A stretch of 64,000 nt of DNA, from assembly GCF_000816105.1 (NCBI RefSeq), contig NZ_CP007140.1, positions 1,856,915 to 1,920,914 of the forward strand, in the 5' to 3' direction. The notes beneath the pieces are model-generated. The model saw only the letters and a program-made list of their open reading frames with translations. It was not told the DNA's origin and did no database searches. Shown here piece after piece: positions 6,595 through 15,963 of the stretch. Positions within the stretch are counted from its first letter, which is position 1. Each line of letters starts with the position of its first letter. Source of the DNA: Thermococcus guaymasensis DSM 11113 (lineage in GTDB: Archaea > Methanobacteriota_B > Thermococci > Thermococcales > Thermococcaceae). The position numbers and the translations under genes were made by a program.

Positions 6595-9140
6595 GAAAAG
6601 CCCTAATTGCCCTGTTGATAATAGGAGTGGTGCTTGTTGGAGGATGCATAGGCGGAACGAGCGAGAAGTCCACTGGAGGGGGGCAAACTGGAACTTCCCC
6701 GCAAACAACGGCTGGAGGAAATCAAGGCACGACGGGGGAATCACCATCTGAGAGCGGGGGGACGGTTAGCAGTCTTGAAGAAATCGGCCAGAGGGGGCAC
6801 GTTGAGCTATTCAACGAGAACGGCCTCAAAGGGATAACGGTTCACGTTGACGGCTCTTCATGGGTGAGCAACGGCAACGCCTACAACACGCTCTTTGACT
6901 ACGCCCCGATGTTCTACTCGGGAGGAAACCTCTACATTTACCAGTACGTCGACGAGAGCTTTTCGCAGGTGTACACGGACGGCACACTGGAGGTCTATCC
7001 CTTCATAGTACTCAAGATGTCAGTTAACGGGGTGGAGTTCACCTTCGCCGGCCCGCAGGACTCAATACTAACCGCTGGAACCGACGGAAAGCTCTACCTC
7101 ATCGTATACGACCTGGACGAAAGGAAAAACTGGCCGAGCGACGATGACAAGAAGGCCGTCTACTTCTACAAGACCAAACGAGTCGAGAGCTGGGATTTGA
7201 ACGTCAAACACGTGGCGGCGGGTTCCGAAAAGGACGATGAGTACGTCTACTACGTCGCATGGAACGGCAACGAGGTTTACGTAATCGGCTGGGACTACGA
7301 GAATCTGCTCGACTTCACGAAGGGGGAGGGACAGAAAGCCGAAGCCAAAAGGTTCTCATTTGATAACGTAAGGGACGTGCTGGTTGGAAAGCAGGGCATC
7401 TACGTCCTGAGCGGCGGAAAGCTCTACGTCATAAACACCGTTGATGGCCCGGATGGAGTTAAGGTCTCAGCGGAATTTGACGTCGGTGAAAACGCCCAGC
7501 TATCGCTTGATGAGGGAGGTGACTACGACCTTGTTTCGCTCTACGACGGGAAGACCCTCAAGCTGATGGTCTTCGAGGACGGAAAACTCGACGAGGACTA
7601 TTGGGCGGAGATTAAGCTCGAAGGGTACGAGAGCGTCTACGTCTACCTCCCGAGCAGTGGAGTTGAGTTTGTGGCGCTGAAAGGGAACAGGGCTTACTTC
7701 TACACCTTCGACTTCACTTATCACGAAACGACTCTGGTCGGGTACCTCGACCTCCCAGTCAAGCCGGTGTGGGCCTCCGGCCACATTGACGGCTGGGACG
7801 TGGGGGTCATAACCTTCTGGGGCGACGATGGGAAGTACTACAGGCTGTTCGAGGTTCTAAAGACGAGCGAAGGTGAAGGCACCTCGTCTGGAACCACCAC
7901 AGGAGGGAGTGAAGGCTCAGGAACTTCATCCGGAACTTCAGGGGAATCAGGAGGGAGTACTTCGACAGGAACTTCGGAAAGCGGGCAGGGGACAGAGGCC
8001 TCTTTTGAAGACCAACTCAAAAACTTCCTCGAAAATGCCTACACGGTGGAGGGCCTGGTTTACAGCAGAGACGGCTACGGCTACAGGGGAATAAAGATAA
8101 GCCCAAGGACAGGCAGGCTCTACTACTTCCCGTACGGCTATGAAAACACCTTATTCCTTGTTGACGGCGATAAAGTTATCCGGATAGTCCCCTGGGACCA
8201 GGACTTTTTCGACGAAAAAACGGACAACCCCAGCATAGACCCCCACGATACTGGGAGTGTGAGGATAACCGTCCTCCCCTCAAAGGCTAAACTATACTAC
8301 GCGATACCTAACGGAGACTACGCGGTTATGGTTGACGAGAACGGAAAGCTCCACGTACTGATGGGCCTTGAGTGGCACTCCGGTAATGACGTAGAATGGG
8401 ACACCTTCAAGAGTGACGTCGTTTACGACTTTGACGCCTCTGGAGTGCTTATTCAGTACCTCTGGTCAAACTACCTCTTCTATGCATGGAAGGACAACGA
8501 GCTCAGAATTTACGTCTACAACCCTGATACGGCCTACAAGATGTGGGATGAAGGTGCCAACATAACGGTCGAGCCAAAGGTTTACAGCCTGCCAGACAGG
8601 ATAAGGGAGGTCAACCCATACATAGCGGACGACTTCATTGTCGTTCTAACCGATGAGGGAACTTACCTCGTTCCGAATCCCGTTGGCCACTATGGGGAGG
8701 ACACGAATATCTACAGAATAGACGACCGCGTGGATTTGATTGGTGCCTACCACTACTGGTACCTGAACGAACTGCTCGCATACTCAAACGGCAAGCTCTA
8801 CGGCCTCGCGGTTGATTACTCAAGCGACGAGAGGACAGTAAGCGTTGAGAAGGGGCCCTACGTTTCAATACCAGATGCCGTAGGCCTCTACGGGGACAAT
8901 AGCCAGGAGGAGTTCATAGCGCTGTCACTCAGCGACGGAACGTTCCTGGTTTATCAGCACGCCTGGAACGACCAGAGGCAGGCCTACGAGTTCTCCCTTA
9001 GGAAGACGTTCCACCTTCCGGCACCGCTCGTGAAGTTCACCTTCGACTACAGGCCGGAATGGGACTGGATTAAGGTGCTTGGCTTGGGAGCTGATGGCTC
9101 CTTCTACAACTTCGAAATACAGGGCCCAGGTGAGGGGTGA
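6591..9140 (+). CDS. Large secreted lipoprotein with two repeat domains
   Basis: An 849-residue protein. Residues 1-18 form a signal peptide with lipobox VGGC, so Cys19 should be lipidated and anchored to the outer face of the cell membrane. A Gly/Thr/Ser linker covers about 20-62. Domain 1 (63-423) and domain 2 (471-849) are rich in short aromatic beta strands with recurring GKLYL, NGNEVYV and GVEFV-like units, suggesting two beta-propeller-like domains. They are joined by a second Ser/Gly/Thr linker (424-470). No catalytic motif is visible. A binding or scaffold role is likely. It is translationally coupled to both neighbours. Confidence 0.75.
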   Translation: MRKALIALLIIGVVLVGGCIGGTSEKSTGGGQTGTSPQTTAGGNQGTTGESPSESGGTVSSLEEIGQRGHVELFNENGLKGITVHVDGSSWVSNGNAYNTLFDYAPMFYSGGNLYIYQYVDESFSQVYTDGTLEVYPFIVLKMSVNGVEFTFAGPQDSILTAGTDGKLYLIVYDLDERKNWPSDDDKKAVYFYKTKRVESWDLNVKHVAAGSEKDDEYVYYVAWNGNEVYVIGWDYENLLDFTKGEGQKAEAKRFSFDNVRDVLVGKQGIYVLSGGKLYVINTVDGPDGVKVSAEFDVGENAQLSLDEGGDYDLVSLYDGKTLKLMVFEDGKLDEDYWAEIKLEGYESVYVYLPSSGVEFVALKGNRAYFYTFDFTYHETTLVGYLDLPVKPVWASGHIDGWDVGVITFWGDDGKYYRLFEVLKTSEGEGTSSGTTTGGSEGSGTSSGTSGESGGSTSTGTSESGQGTEASFEDQLKNFLENAYTVEGLVYSRDGYGYRGIKISPRTGRLYYFPYGYENTLFLVDGDKVIRIVPWDQDFFDEKTDNPSIDPHDTGSVRITVLPSKAKLYYAIPNGDYAVMVDENGKLHVLMGLEWHSGNDVEWDTFKSDVVYDFDASGVLIQYLWSNYLFYAWKDNELRIYVYNPDTAYKMWDEGANITVEPKVYSLPDRIREVNPYIADDFIVVLTDEGTYLVPNPVGHYGEDTNIYRIDDRVDLIGAYHYWYLNELLAYSNGKLYGLAVDYSSDERTVSVEKGPYVSIPDAVGLYGDNSQEEFIALSLSDGTFLVYQHAWNDQRQAYEFSLRKTFHLPAPLVKFTFDYRPEWDWIKVLGLGADGSFYNFEIQGPGEG

Positions 9141-9637
9141 TGGAAGCGCAACTCATAGTCCCGGTGCAGGAGATAGCGAGGGGAAAGCCCAAGTTCGGAA
9201 TATGGGCGGTAGTAGGGGAAAAAGTCTACTACATCAGGATGAAGGAAGGGACGTGGGGCGACGCCCTCAAAAGGGGCCTGATGTACGGGGGAGCGTACAT
9301 CTCAATCTACACCGCCGCCAAAGCGAGGGAGGAATACGAAGAGGCGGTCAGGAACTACCTGTCGTCCCTTGAGCTTCCCCCAAACTTCGTGGAGCACATA
9401 GACGACTATGCCAGGGAAAGCGATAGAAGCTTTGTGGCAAGGGTTGAGGAGACCTCAGTAAAGCGCGGAAAGGGCTTCCTCGGCAACGAAGCCAACGGCC
9501 AGACCCCGGTCGAGCTTAAAGCTCCCAACGGCTCGATAAAGTTCTACGTCGCCACGGAGACCTTTGAAAAAATAAAACCAACGCTCCAGGCAATACCCTT
9601 CAGGGAGTACAAGGAAGCGAGGCTCTGGGTGTTTTGA
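9140..9637 (+). CDS. Hypothetical protein in lipoprotein operon
   Basis: A 165-residue cytosolic-looking protein starting at ATG 9140 in a TGATG overlap with the lipoprotein stop. It has an N-terminal beta region (MEAQLIVPVQEIARGKPKFG), a small-residue segment ALKRGLMYGGAYISIYTAAK that may be amphipathic, and a C-terminal beta/helix part ending in LWVF. No signal peptide or known motif is seen. The tight coupling implies a role with the lipoprotein and the 6059 product. I do not recognise the family. Confidence 0.6.
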   Translation: MEAQLIVPVQEIARGKPKFGIWAVVGEKVYYIRMKEGTWGDALKRGLMYGGAYISIYTAAKAREEYEEAVRNYLSSLELPPNFVEHIDDYARESDRSFVARVEETSVKRGKGFLGNEANGQTPVELKAPNGSIKFYVATETFEKIKPTLQAIPFREYKEARLWVF

Positions 9638-9682
9638 GATAAGTTTTTATCCCTTTCGATTTTTCTTTTAACGGTGGTTCAA

Positions 9683-10702
9683 ATGGAGCGCGTCGTTGAG
9701 ATTCTGAGAGAAATCCTGGAGATTCCGTCCCCAACGGGCTACACTAAGGAAGTTCTCGCGCACATCGAGAAGAAACTGAACGAGGCAGGGATAAAGACCC
9801 GCTACACCAACAAGGGAGCTCTTTTAGCCTACAACCACCCGGAGCCGGAGCTCGTCATAGCAGCCCACGTTGACACCCTCGGCGCGATGGTTAAGGGCAT
9901 CCTCCCCGACGGGCACCTGAGCTTCACGAAAATCGGCGGACTTCTCCTCCCGGCCTTCGAGGGCGAATACTGCACGATAATAACCCGCTCGGGGAAGAGG
10001 TTTAGGGGAACGCTCCTCCTCAAGAACCCGAGCGTCCACGTGAACAAGGAGGCCGGAAAGAAGGAGCGCAAGGAGGAGAACATGTACATCCGCCTCGACG
10101 AGCTTGTCGAGAAGAAGGAAGATACAGAGAAGCTCGGCATAAGGCCCGGCGACTTCATAGCCCTCGACCCGAAGTTCGAGTACGTGAACGGCTTCGTCAA
10201 GGCCCACTTCCTCGACGACAAGGCGAGCGTCGCAGTGATGATCGACCTGATGCTCGATTTAGGTGCCGAGACCCTCGGAAAGCTCCCCGTGGCGTTCTTC
10301 TTCTCGCCCTACGAGGAGGTCGGGCACGGCGGTTCGGCGGGCTATCCTCCGACGACTAAGGAGCTCCTCGTCGTCGACATGGGCGTCGTTGGAGAGGGCG
10401 TCGCGGGTAAGGAAACTGCCGTGTCGATAGCGGCCAAGGACTCGAGCGGGCCCTACGACTACGAGATGACGACGAAACTCATCGAGCTGGCCGAGAAGCA
10501 CGAGATTCCCCACGTCGTAGACGTCTTCCCCTATTACGGCTCCGACGGCTCGGCGGCGCTCAGGGCAGGCTGGGACTTCCGCGTTGCCCTCATTGGACCC
10601 GGAGTGCACGCGAGCCACGGTATGGAGAGAACTCACATCAAAGGCCTTCTAGCGACGAAGGAGTTGATAAAGGTCTACATAGAGGAGCGATTTCGCCGGT
10701 GA
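9683..10702 (+). CDS. M42-family metal aminopeptidase
   Basis: A 339-residue co-catalytic metallopeptidase. The M42 signatures are present: AAHVDTLG (His and Asp ligand/catalytic pair), FLDDKASV (bridging Asp), SPYEEVGHGG (catalytic and ligand Glu pair), VVDMG and the final ligand His in GPGVHASHGMER. Thermococcales carry several M42/TET aminopeptidases that form large tetrahedral assemblies and trim peptides in the cytosol; this is one of them, with uncertain residue preference. A TATA-like GTTTTTAT at 9643-9650 and ATG 9683 fit a short-leader message. A GTG at 9674 is less likely. Confidence 0.9.
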   Translation: MERVVEILREILEIPSPTGYTKEVLAHIEKKLNEAGIKTRYTNKGALLAYNHPEPELVIAAHVDTLGAMVKGILPDGHLSFTKIGGLLLPAFEGEYCTIITRSGKRFRGTLLLKNPSVHVNKEAGKKERKEENMYIRLDELVEKKEDTEKLGIRPGDFIALDPKFEYVNGFVKAHFLDDKASVAVMIDLMLDLGAETLGKLPVAFFFSPYEEVGHGGSAGYPPTTKELLVVDMGVVGEGVAGKETAVSIAAKDSSGPYDYEMTTKLIELAEKHEIPHVVDVFPYYGSDGSAALRAGWDFRVALIGPGVHASHGMERTHIKGLLATKELIKVYIEERFRR

Positions 10703-10707
10703 CGGTT

Positions 10708-11055
10708 ATGAGGGCCCGAATCATTGAGCGCTTCAAGTTTGAGGCGGCCCATGCGGTTTTAATCGATGGAAAGCCCGAGGAGCTTCACGGGCACACTTTC
10801 CGGCTGGAGGTGACTGTGGAGGGCCCTATAAAGGAAGGCTACGTCATAGACTTCATTCAGCTAAGAAACCTTGTCAACAGGGTTCTGGAAAAACTCGATC
10901 ACAAGAACCTCAACTTGCTTTTTGAGAACCCAACGACCGAGAATATTGCACTGTGGATAGGAGAAGAGGTATCAAGGAGTCTCCCAGAAGGAGTATTCCT
11001 CAAAAGGCTGGTTCTATGGGAAGGCGAGGAAAACGGTGTCGAGCTGGAGTTTTAG
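10708..11055 (+). CDS. 6-pyruvoyl-tetrahydropterin synthase/QueD-family protein (COG0720)
   Basis: A compact 115-residue T-fold enzyme. Zinc-ligand histidines are seen in KFEAAHAV and LHGHTF, with later conserved parts GYVIDFIQL, LDHKNLN and PTTENIA. The Cys that precedes HGH by four residues in QueD and classic PTPS is absent; the segment is PEELHGH, with Glu residues nearby. In this superfamily such replacement marks paralogues that act on dihydroneopterin or related pterins. It may therefore serve pterin rather than queuosine/archaeosine synthesis; this is inference. The ATG at 10708 is chosen over GTG 10699, which overlaps the M42 stop. Confidence 0.82.
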   Translation: MRARIIERFKFEAAHAVLIDGKPEELHGHTFRLEVTVEGPIKEGYVIDFIQLRNLVNRVLEKLDHKNLNLLFENPTTENIALWIGEEVSRSLPEGVFLKRLVLWEGEENGVELEF

Positions 11056-11660
11056 CCGATTCTTTTCAATTTTCCCTCTTCAAGAAGGTACACTGAGTCA
11101 CATTTTGGGCCAAGAACCTCGATGAAGTGCGTGACGCTCACAACGGTCTTACCCTGCTCTCTGAATAGATCACAAACAGAGAGCATGGCGTTCCTTGATT
11201 CAATGTCCAGGGACACTAGCGGTTCGTCGAGAAGCACGAGTTCAGGGTTTCCCGCGAGGGCACAAACTAGATCGAGCTTCTTCACGGTGCCGTGGGAGAG
11301 TTTCTCCACAGGAACATGCATGACCTTTTCAAGGTCAAGAAGGGTGACAAGCTCATTGACCCATCCGGGGTTAATGTTGCCAGTTAGTCTCGAAAAGAGT
11401 TCTATGTTGTCTTTCACCGTCAGTCTGGAGTATAAGGCCGGTTCTTGGGCAACGAAGCCGATCCCGGAGACATTGAGTTCAACCTTTCCCTCAAAATCGG
11501 TTAAGCCGGCTATAACCTTCAAAAGGGTACTCTTACCGCTCCCGTTCTTTCCAATGATGCAAACCGATTCCCCCCGCTCTATCTCAAGATTGACATCGTT
11601 GAGTACCAAATGGCTTCCATAGCGCTTCCTAACGTTTCGGAGGACTACTGCATGATCCAT
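11052..11660 (-). CDS. ABC transporter ATP-binding protein
   Basis: A 202-residue nucleotide-binding domain, short for the class. It has Walker A GKNGSGKST, Q-loop VAQEPALYSRL, a signature motif degenerated to LSHGTVKKL, Walker B LVLLDEP and switch His in VTHF. It is encoded just after its permease (start 16 bp inside that gene) and powers an ABC-2 type export system. The gene converges on the PTPS gene with a 4-bp overlap of 3' ends. The substrate is unknown. Confidence 0.9.
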   Translation of the reverse strand: MDHAVVLRNVRKRYGSHLVLNDVNLEIERGESVCIIGKNGSGKSTLLKVIAGLTDFEGKVELNVSGIGFVAQEPALYSRLTVKDNIELFSRLTGNINPGWVNELVTLLDLEKVMHVPVEKLSHGTVKKLDLVCALAGNPELVLLDEPLVSLDIESRNAMLSVCDLFREQGKTVVSVTHFIEVLGPKCDSVYLLEEGKLKRIG

Positions 11661-12691
11661 TTCAGCGCCCTCCTGTGAAGGGTTATAATTCCAACTATAA
11701 GGACTGCAACTGACACGACATTGATCAAAATATAATCGGAATAGAGGGACATCTCCACAGGGCGGAACATGAAAGACCTCATGAGGATTGCGGAGTAATA
11801 AGTGGGGATAAGCCTGGCAACTCTCTGGAGAGCCTCCGGGAAGAACCCCACCGGGTAGAAAAGGCCGGAAATAAAAATAACGAAACCCATCAGGACGTGC
11901 AGGAAAGTTTTGGCATGGGCCTCGAACCTCAGAAGCATTGTAACAAAGAGGCCGAGGAGAGAGAAGAAAAGCGTATTCAAGAGCAGAATGAGCAGGACTT
12001 TTACATTCAAGAACGCCTCAACACCCATGGCCTCGTACACGACCAGAATTATCAAACTTTGGATGAAAACAAGGAGCAGCATAACCACAATTCTCAGGGC
12101 AATATTCCGACCGAGAACCCCAAGGAGACGAAGACGTGGAAAAACCTGCTTCTCAGCTATACAATTGTCTGCAACCAGCTCAAAACCTATTATCATTGAT
12201 ATAAGCAGGAGAACTCCTGGAAGAAAGAACGTAGGCAGGGAAATTTTCTCATTTATTCCCGTTGAGGAAATCCCAGCACTCCTCAACTCAACCCGGAGGA
12301 CTCTAAGGAGATTCTCCGAAATTGAAGCAACAGGGTTCATACTCCTATCGTAGTAGACAACATACTCCCCGTTTTCAAGGCTCTCGAAATGCTTAACCTC
12401 TATCACGACGTAGTATTCCTCGCGCTGGAGGCCTTTAAGGGCTGCATCAAGATCCGAGACCAAATAGGGATGCGAGAACGTTCTAGCTATCTGCATAATA
12501 GCAGACACATCATCCTGACTAACATTGCCCTCAATGACTATTGCCATGGGGGTGTCCTCTGGGATGGCTTCTTTATAACTGCTTGAAACCACCCCAAAGA
12601 ACAGAGGTATAAAAATAAGAAAAAACAAAACAGACCTTCTACGGGCTATCAGCTTAATCTCCTTTAAAAACAAATCAAAAAGAGAGGACAT
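11645..12691 (-). CDS. ABC-2 type permease
   Basis: A 348-residue membrane protein. One N-terminal helix (around SVLFFLIFIPLFFGVVSS) is followed by an extracellular region of about 130 residues and then five or six helices toward the C-terminus, the usual layout of ABC-2 exporters. ATG 12691 has GGTGA 5 nt upstream; an in-frame GTG at 12700 is an alternative. It pairs with the ATPase that overlaps its 3' end. The lipoprotein gene upstream may belong to the same unit (49-bp gap). Confidence 0.85.
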   Translation of the reverse strand: MSSLFDLFLKEIKLIARRRSVLFFLIFIPLFFGVVSSSYKEAIPEDTPMAIVIEGNVSQDDVSAIMQIARTFSHPYLVSDLDAALKGLQREEYYVVIEVKHFESLENGEYVVYYDRSMNPVASISENLLRVLRVELRSAGISSTGINEKISLPTFFLPGVLLLISMIIGFELVADNCIAEKQVFPRLRLLGVLGRNIALRIVVMLLLVFIQSLIILVVYEAMGVEAFLNVKVLLILLLNTLFFSLLGLFVTMLLRFEAHAKTFLHVLMGFVIFISGLFYPVGFFPEALQRVARLIPTYYSAILMRSFMFRPVEMSLYSDYILINVVSVAVLIVGIITLHRRALKWIMQ

Positions 12692-12740
12692 CAAGTTCAC
12701 CTGCCCACTATTCTTCCTCTCTGCTAATTTTAGGTATTCC

Positions 12741-13850
12741 TTAACCGTTGATTAAGTCTTCGAGCTCTTTTTCTATTTCTTCTTCTGCCTCCTTAGTAAC
12801 CTGATCTCTATTTTCGTTATTTGTTTCATACGTGTAATACATGTATGGGGAGTTTAGTTCATCTATTATTTCCGATATCAAATCAACACTGGCTTCAATT
12901 GTAACGACGACATCCTTTCCGTTCCTCGTGACGGTGATGCCCTCCTCAAAAAGTTTCTTCAAGTTTTCGTTTTCCTTGACAAATCCCATGCTCTTTACTG
13001 TTGCAAGGCTCCCGTTGATAATCTTGGCCATGTCATCCGCTGAGTCCTCGTTTTCAAAGTGAACTACGCTCTTTAGGTACAGGGCATCCTTCCCTTTGGG
13101 AGTGTACACCATTGCAACATACTCAAAGTCTGGGAGCAGTGAAACTATGGGTACAGTCGGAGCGTTTTGAACTGCCCTATCCACCTCATTTTTAACCTTG
13201 GAGGGCATTTTCTCGTAATTGGCAATAGCTACAATGTAACCATTTCCAACTTTCCCAGCTATTCCGCTTAGATCCTTGTCATATTCTGCATCCCCCTTCT
13301 TCACGTCAATGATGTCTTTCACCATACTTAGAGTTCCGATTATGACGTAATCCCTTTCAACAACAATGCCATACCGAGTTCCATCGTAGTCTTCTCCTTT
13401 GTAAATAGTAATACCCTTATACTTGGATTCTTCGAGTTCTTCACTCTCCGTTATCTTCTCGATCAGGTCATCCACGTCAAACTTGCCCTGAATGTAGATG
13501 GCAAAGTCCATTGTTTCAATGTCTCCGTATTCATCGTAGTCAACGTCATTGAGGATGAAAACGCCCCAGTCAACGTCGGAGGGATCAACATCCGTTGAAT
13601 CCTCGATTTCCTCCAGAAATTCCTCGTACTTATCATCATAACCAAAGGTCTCCATGAGGGACTTTGTAGTCTCGTCTTCTAAGATGGCGGCGTCAACATA
13701 AACTACTGCAATAGAGTCCCCCGGAACGACTCGTACCCACTCCTTACTGGCATCGCTGCCTCCAATGCAACCGGTTGAGGTTACACCCAACGAAAGCACA
13801 AGAACAATAACAGCTAATACCGCCAAAGTACCTCTTAGTTTCTTCATCAT
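12741..13850 (-). CDS. Acidic secreted lipoprotein
   Basis: A 369-residue protein with a signal peptide of about 27 residues ending in the lipobox TSTGC followed by IGGS, so it is predicted to be a membrane-anchored extracellular lipoprotein. The mature part is very rich in Asp and Glu (for example EEFLEEIEDSTDVDPSDVD) and alternates helix with beta segments such as YGIVVERDYVIIGTL. The C-terminus is helical and charged. No catalytic motif is recognised. It lies upstream of, and in the same direction as, the ABC permease and ATPase, so it may be a partner of that exporter. Its codons are more A/T-rich than those of the neighbouring core genes. Confidence 0.7.
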   Translation of the reverse strand: MMKKLRGTLAVLAVIVLVLSLGVTSTGCIGGSDASKEWVRVVPGDSIAVVYVDAAILEDETTKSLMETFGYDDKYEEFLEEIEDSTDVDPSDVDWGVFILNDVDYDEYGDIETMDFAIYIQGKFDVDDLIEKITESEELEESKYKGITIYKGEDYDGTRYGIVVERDYVIIGTLSMVKDIIDVKKGDAEYDKDLSGIAGKVGNGYIVAIANYEKMPSKVKNEVDRAVQNAPTVPIVSLLPDFEYVAMVYTPKGKDALYLKSVVHFENEDSADDMAKIINGSLATVKSMGFVKENENLKKLFEEGITVTRNGKDVVVTIEASVDLISEIIDELNSPYMYYTYETNNENRDQVTKEAEEEIEKELEDLING

Positions 13851-13938
13851 TAGACCCCCTAGAATATTACCACGTCAAATTTAATAAAGGTTGCGAGGTA
13901 CTTCTTTCTCTCTATTGAAGGACAACCTCCACATAACA

Positions 13939-14412
13939 CTATTTTTTACAAGATTTTGCTTCCATGACACTTTTGAGGGAAACTAGTTTGCTTGTATCCT
14001 TTTCCAGCACAATCTCTTCAGGGAATGGTACTTTCACAGGGATGGTCTTTCTAATCCCTTCAGAGGTCTGCCAGTTTATCACGTCTCCCTCTTCGACATC
14101 CAGTGATTTAATGAGTCCCATAGGCCCCTCGATTATGTACTTGGCGGGCCTTTTGGGAGAGTACATCCGCCATTTCCTCGCAGTCGTGAAGTCCACAACG
14201 CGCCTCGTGGAGTCCAGCCATATCACGTCTATGTCGCTCAGCATGAAGAACATGTGGATTGAGGCGTTCAGCCTGCTCTCATCAGGAAGTACAAAAACGA
14301 GGGCGTAGTTCACATTTCCTACGAGCATCAACCCCCTAAAGCGCTTAAGGAATGTATCCGCAAGCTCGACACGTCCTTGCCAGACTTTTCCTTTTGTCTC
14401 GTTGATTATCAT
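13939..14412 (-). CDS. DUF192 family protein
   Basis: A 157-residue protein with the DUF192 core: [10 protein letters not shown] near the N-terminus, then [20 protein letters not shown] and [20 protein letters not shown]. The family is a small beta domain of unknown function, exported in some bacteria; here no signal peptide is visible. A TATA-like CTTATTAAG lies 20-30 nt before the ATG on the minus strand, giving a leaderless message. The C-terminal 30 residues extend beyond the core. Confidence 0.82.
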   Translation of the reverse strand: MIINETKGKVWQGRVELADTFLKRFRGLMLVGNVNYALVFVLPDESRLNASIHMFFMLSDIDVIWLDSTRRVVDFTTARKWRMYSPKRPAKYIIEGPMGLIKSLDVEEGDVINWQTSEGIRKTIPVKVPFPEEIVLEKDTSKLVSLKSVMEAKSCKK

Positions 14413-14566
14413 GTTTCGATGTTCACAGCCAGACTTAATAAGCCTTGTTGGTGGAATGCCCGCCAGGTGGAAAAATCAGGAAGCAAAAAACAATGTTCCC
14501 AGCAGTTAAGGGTCTGGAGAAATGAAACTGGAGAGGAGATAGGGAAAACAACGGAAACCCTAAAGC

Positions 14567-15118
14567 TCAGCCCTTGAGCTCCTCTGCAAGCTCAAACCCC
14601 CTGTGGAGGGCCTTGAGGTTTATCTCCTCCGTGCCCTTCGGAACGGAGTCGCGGACGGCCTGCTCTATCGCTTCTCTGCTCACGATTCCCGTAATTCCTA
14701 CGAGTAGTCCCAGGGTAAGGATGTTCATCGTCAGGCTGAGGCCGGTCGTCTCCTCCGCTATCTCCGTCAGGGGGAGGGCTACGACGTTGAGCTTCTTCTC
14801 GAAGTCGAGGTCTCTGTGGGGGATGAGATCTTTTTCGATTATTACTGTCGCGCCCTCCTTTACCGTGCGGAGGTACTTGTTGTAGGCCTCCTGGGAGAAG
14901 AAAACCGCATAATCTGGCTGGAGCGTCTTGGGGTAGTCAATCAGCTCGTCGCTTATGACCACTTCCGCCTTGCTCGCACCGCCCCTGGATTCCGGGCCGT
15001 AGCTCTGGGTCTGGACGGCGTAGAGGTTCTCATAGACAGCAGCCGCCCTGCCGAGGATGACGCTCGCGAGTATAACGCCCTGACCGCCGAACCCGCTGAA
15101 GAGGACTTCCTTCCTCAT
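14567..15118 (-). CDS. 2-oxoacid:ferredoxin oxidoreductase, gamma subunit (second set)
   Basis: A 183-residue gamma subunit. The N-terminal FSGFGGQGVILASVILG is the conserved glycine-rich motif that binds the CoA side of the active site. Later YGPESRGGASKAEVVIS is also typical. The ATG at 15118 overlaps the beta stop (ATGA). It is the last gene of the operon and completes the second A-B-G set, which in Thermococcales lies beside the 2-oxoglutarate enzyme and has unsettled substrate use. Such enzymes oxidatively decarboxylate 2-oxoacids to acyl-CoA and reduce ferredoxin. Confidence 0.9.
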   Translation of the reverse strand: MRKEVLFSGFGGQGVILASVILGRAAAVYENLYAVQTQSYGPESRGGASKAEVVISDELIDYPKTLQPDYAVFFSQEAYNKYLRTVKEGATVIIEKDLIPHRDLDFEKKLNVVALPLTEIAEETTGLSLTMNILTLGLLVGITGIVSREAIEQAVRDSVPKGTEEINLKALHRGFELAEELKG

Positions 15119-15963
15119 TTTTCCCACCCCATCATCTTCTTTGCCCTCTTTATGTACTCCCTGTACTCCCTCACGAGGCCGGGCCTGTCCCTGTCGGCGA
15201 ACTCGCCTATAACAATCTTGCCCTCAAGCTCCTCTGGGGACATCTTCTTTGCCTTGCTGAGCGGAACGGTTATCTTCTGGTACCAGCGGATTAGCTCCGG
15301 GGCGGTCTTCATCCTGTTCCTCCTTCCAAAGCTTATCGGGCACGGGCTCAGGAACTCGACGAGGGTAAAGCCTTCTTTGCTGAGGGCCTTCTTGATGCTG
15401 TTGATGCCCTGGAGGTAGTTGAAGACCGTCCAGCGAGCAACGTAGTTAGCGCCGGCGGCAACGGCCAGGCCGGCTATGTCAAATGGGTTCTCAAACTGGC
15501 CGTATGGCGCTGTAGTTCCGCGCAGGCCCTTCAGAGCGGTGGGCGCGACCTGTCCGCCGGTCATTCCGTAGGTGAAGTTGTTGATTAGGATTACAGTCAC
15601 GTCGAGGTTCCTCCTTATGGCGTGGATGAAGTGGTTTCCACCGATCGCTGCGGCGTCACCATCGCCCATGAAGGCGATTATCTTGAGGTCGGGGTTGGTG
15701 AGCTTTATGCCCGTTGCAAAGGCCAGCGCCCTTCCGTGGGTCGTGTGGAGACCGTCGAAGTTAACGAAGCCGGGCACACGTGAGGAACAGCCTATTCCGC
15801 TGACCCATACAATCTCGTCCTGGTTGAGGCCGAGGTCATCTATTGCCCTTAAAGTGAACTGGAGGACGCTGCCAATCCCACACCCGGGGCAGAATATCGT
15901 TGGGAGCATATCCTTTCTGAGGTACTTGTCGCGAATCTCGTAAGCGGACTTCAGGTACATCAT
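15115..15963 (-). CDS. 2-oxoacid:ferredoxin oxidoreductase, beta subunit (second set)
   Basis: A 282-residue thiamine diphosphate-binding subunit. The motif CPGCGIGS supplies Cys for an iron-sulfur cluster. FMGDGDAAAIGG and INNFTYGMTGGQ form the Mg-ThDP site. It is about 50 % similar by eye to the beta subunit at 18263-19126. Start and stop overlaps with the alpha and gamma genes (ATGA) indicate coupled synthesis of the complex. Confidence 0.92.
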   Translation of the reverse strand: MMYLKSAYEIRDKYLRKDMLPTIFCPGCGIGSVLQFTLRAIDDLGLNQDEIVWVSGIGCSSRVPGFVNFDGLHTTHGRALAFATGIKLTNPDLKIIAFMGDGDAAAIGGNHFIHAIRRNLDVTVILINNFTYGMTGGQVAPTALKGLRGTTAPYGQFENPFDIAGLAVAAGANYVARWTVFNYLQGINSIKKALSKEGFTLVEFLSPCPISFGRRNRMKTAPELIRWYQKITVPLSKAKKMSPEELEGKIVIGEFADRDRPGLVREYREYIKRAKKMMGWEK

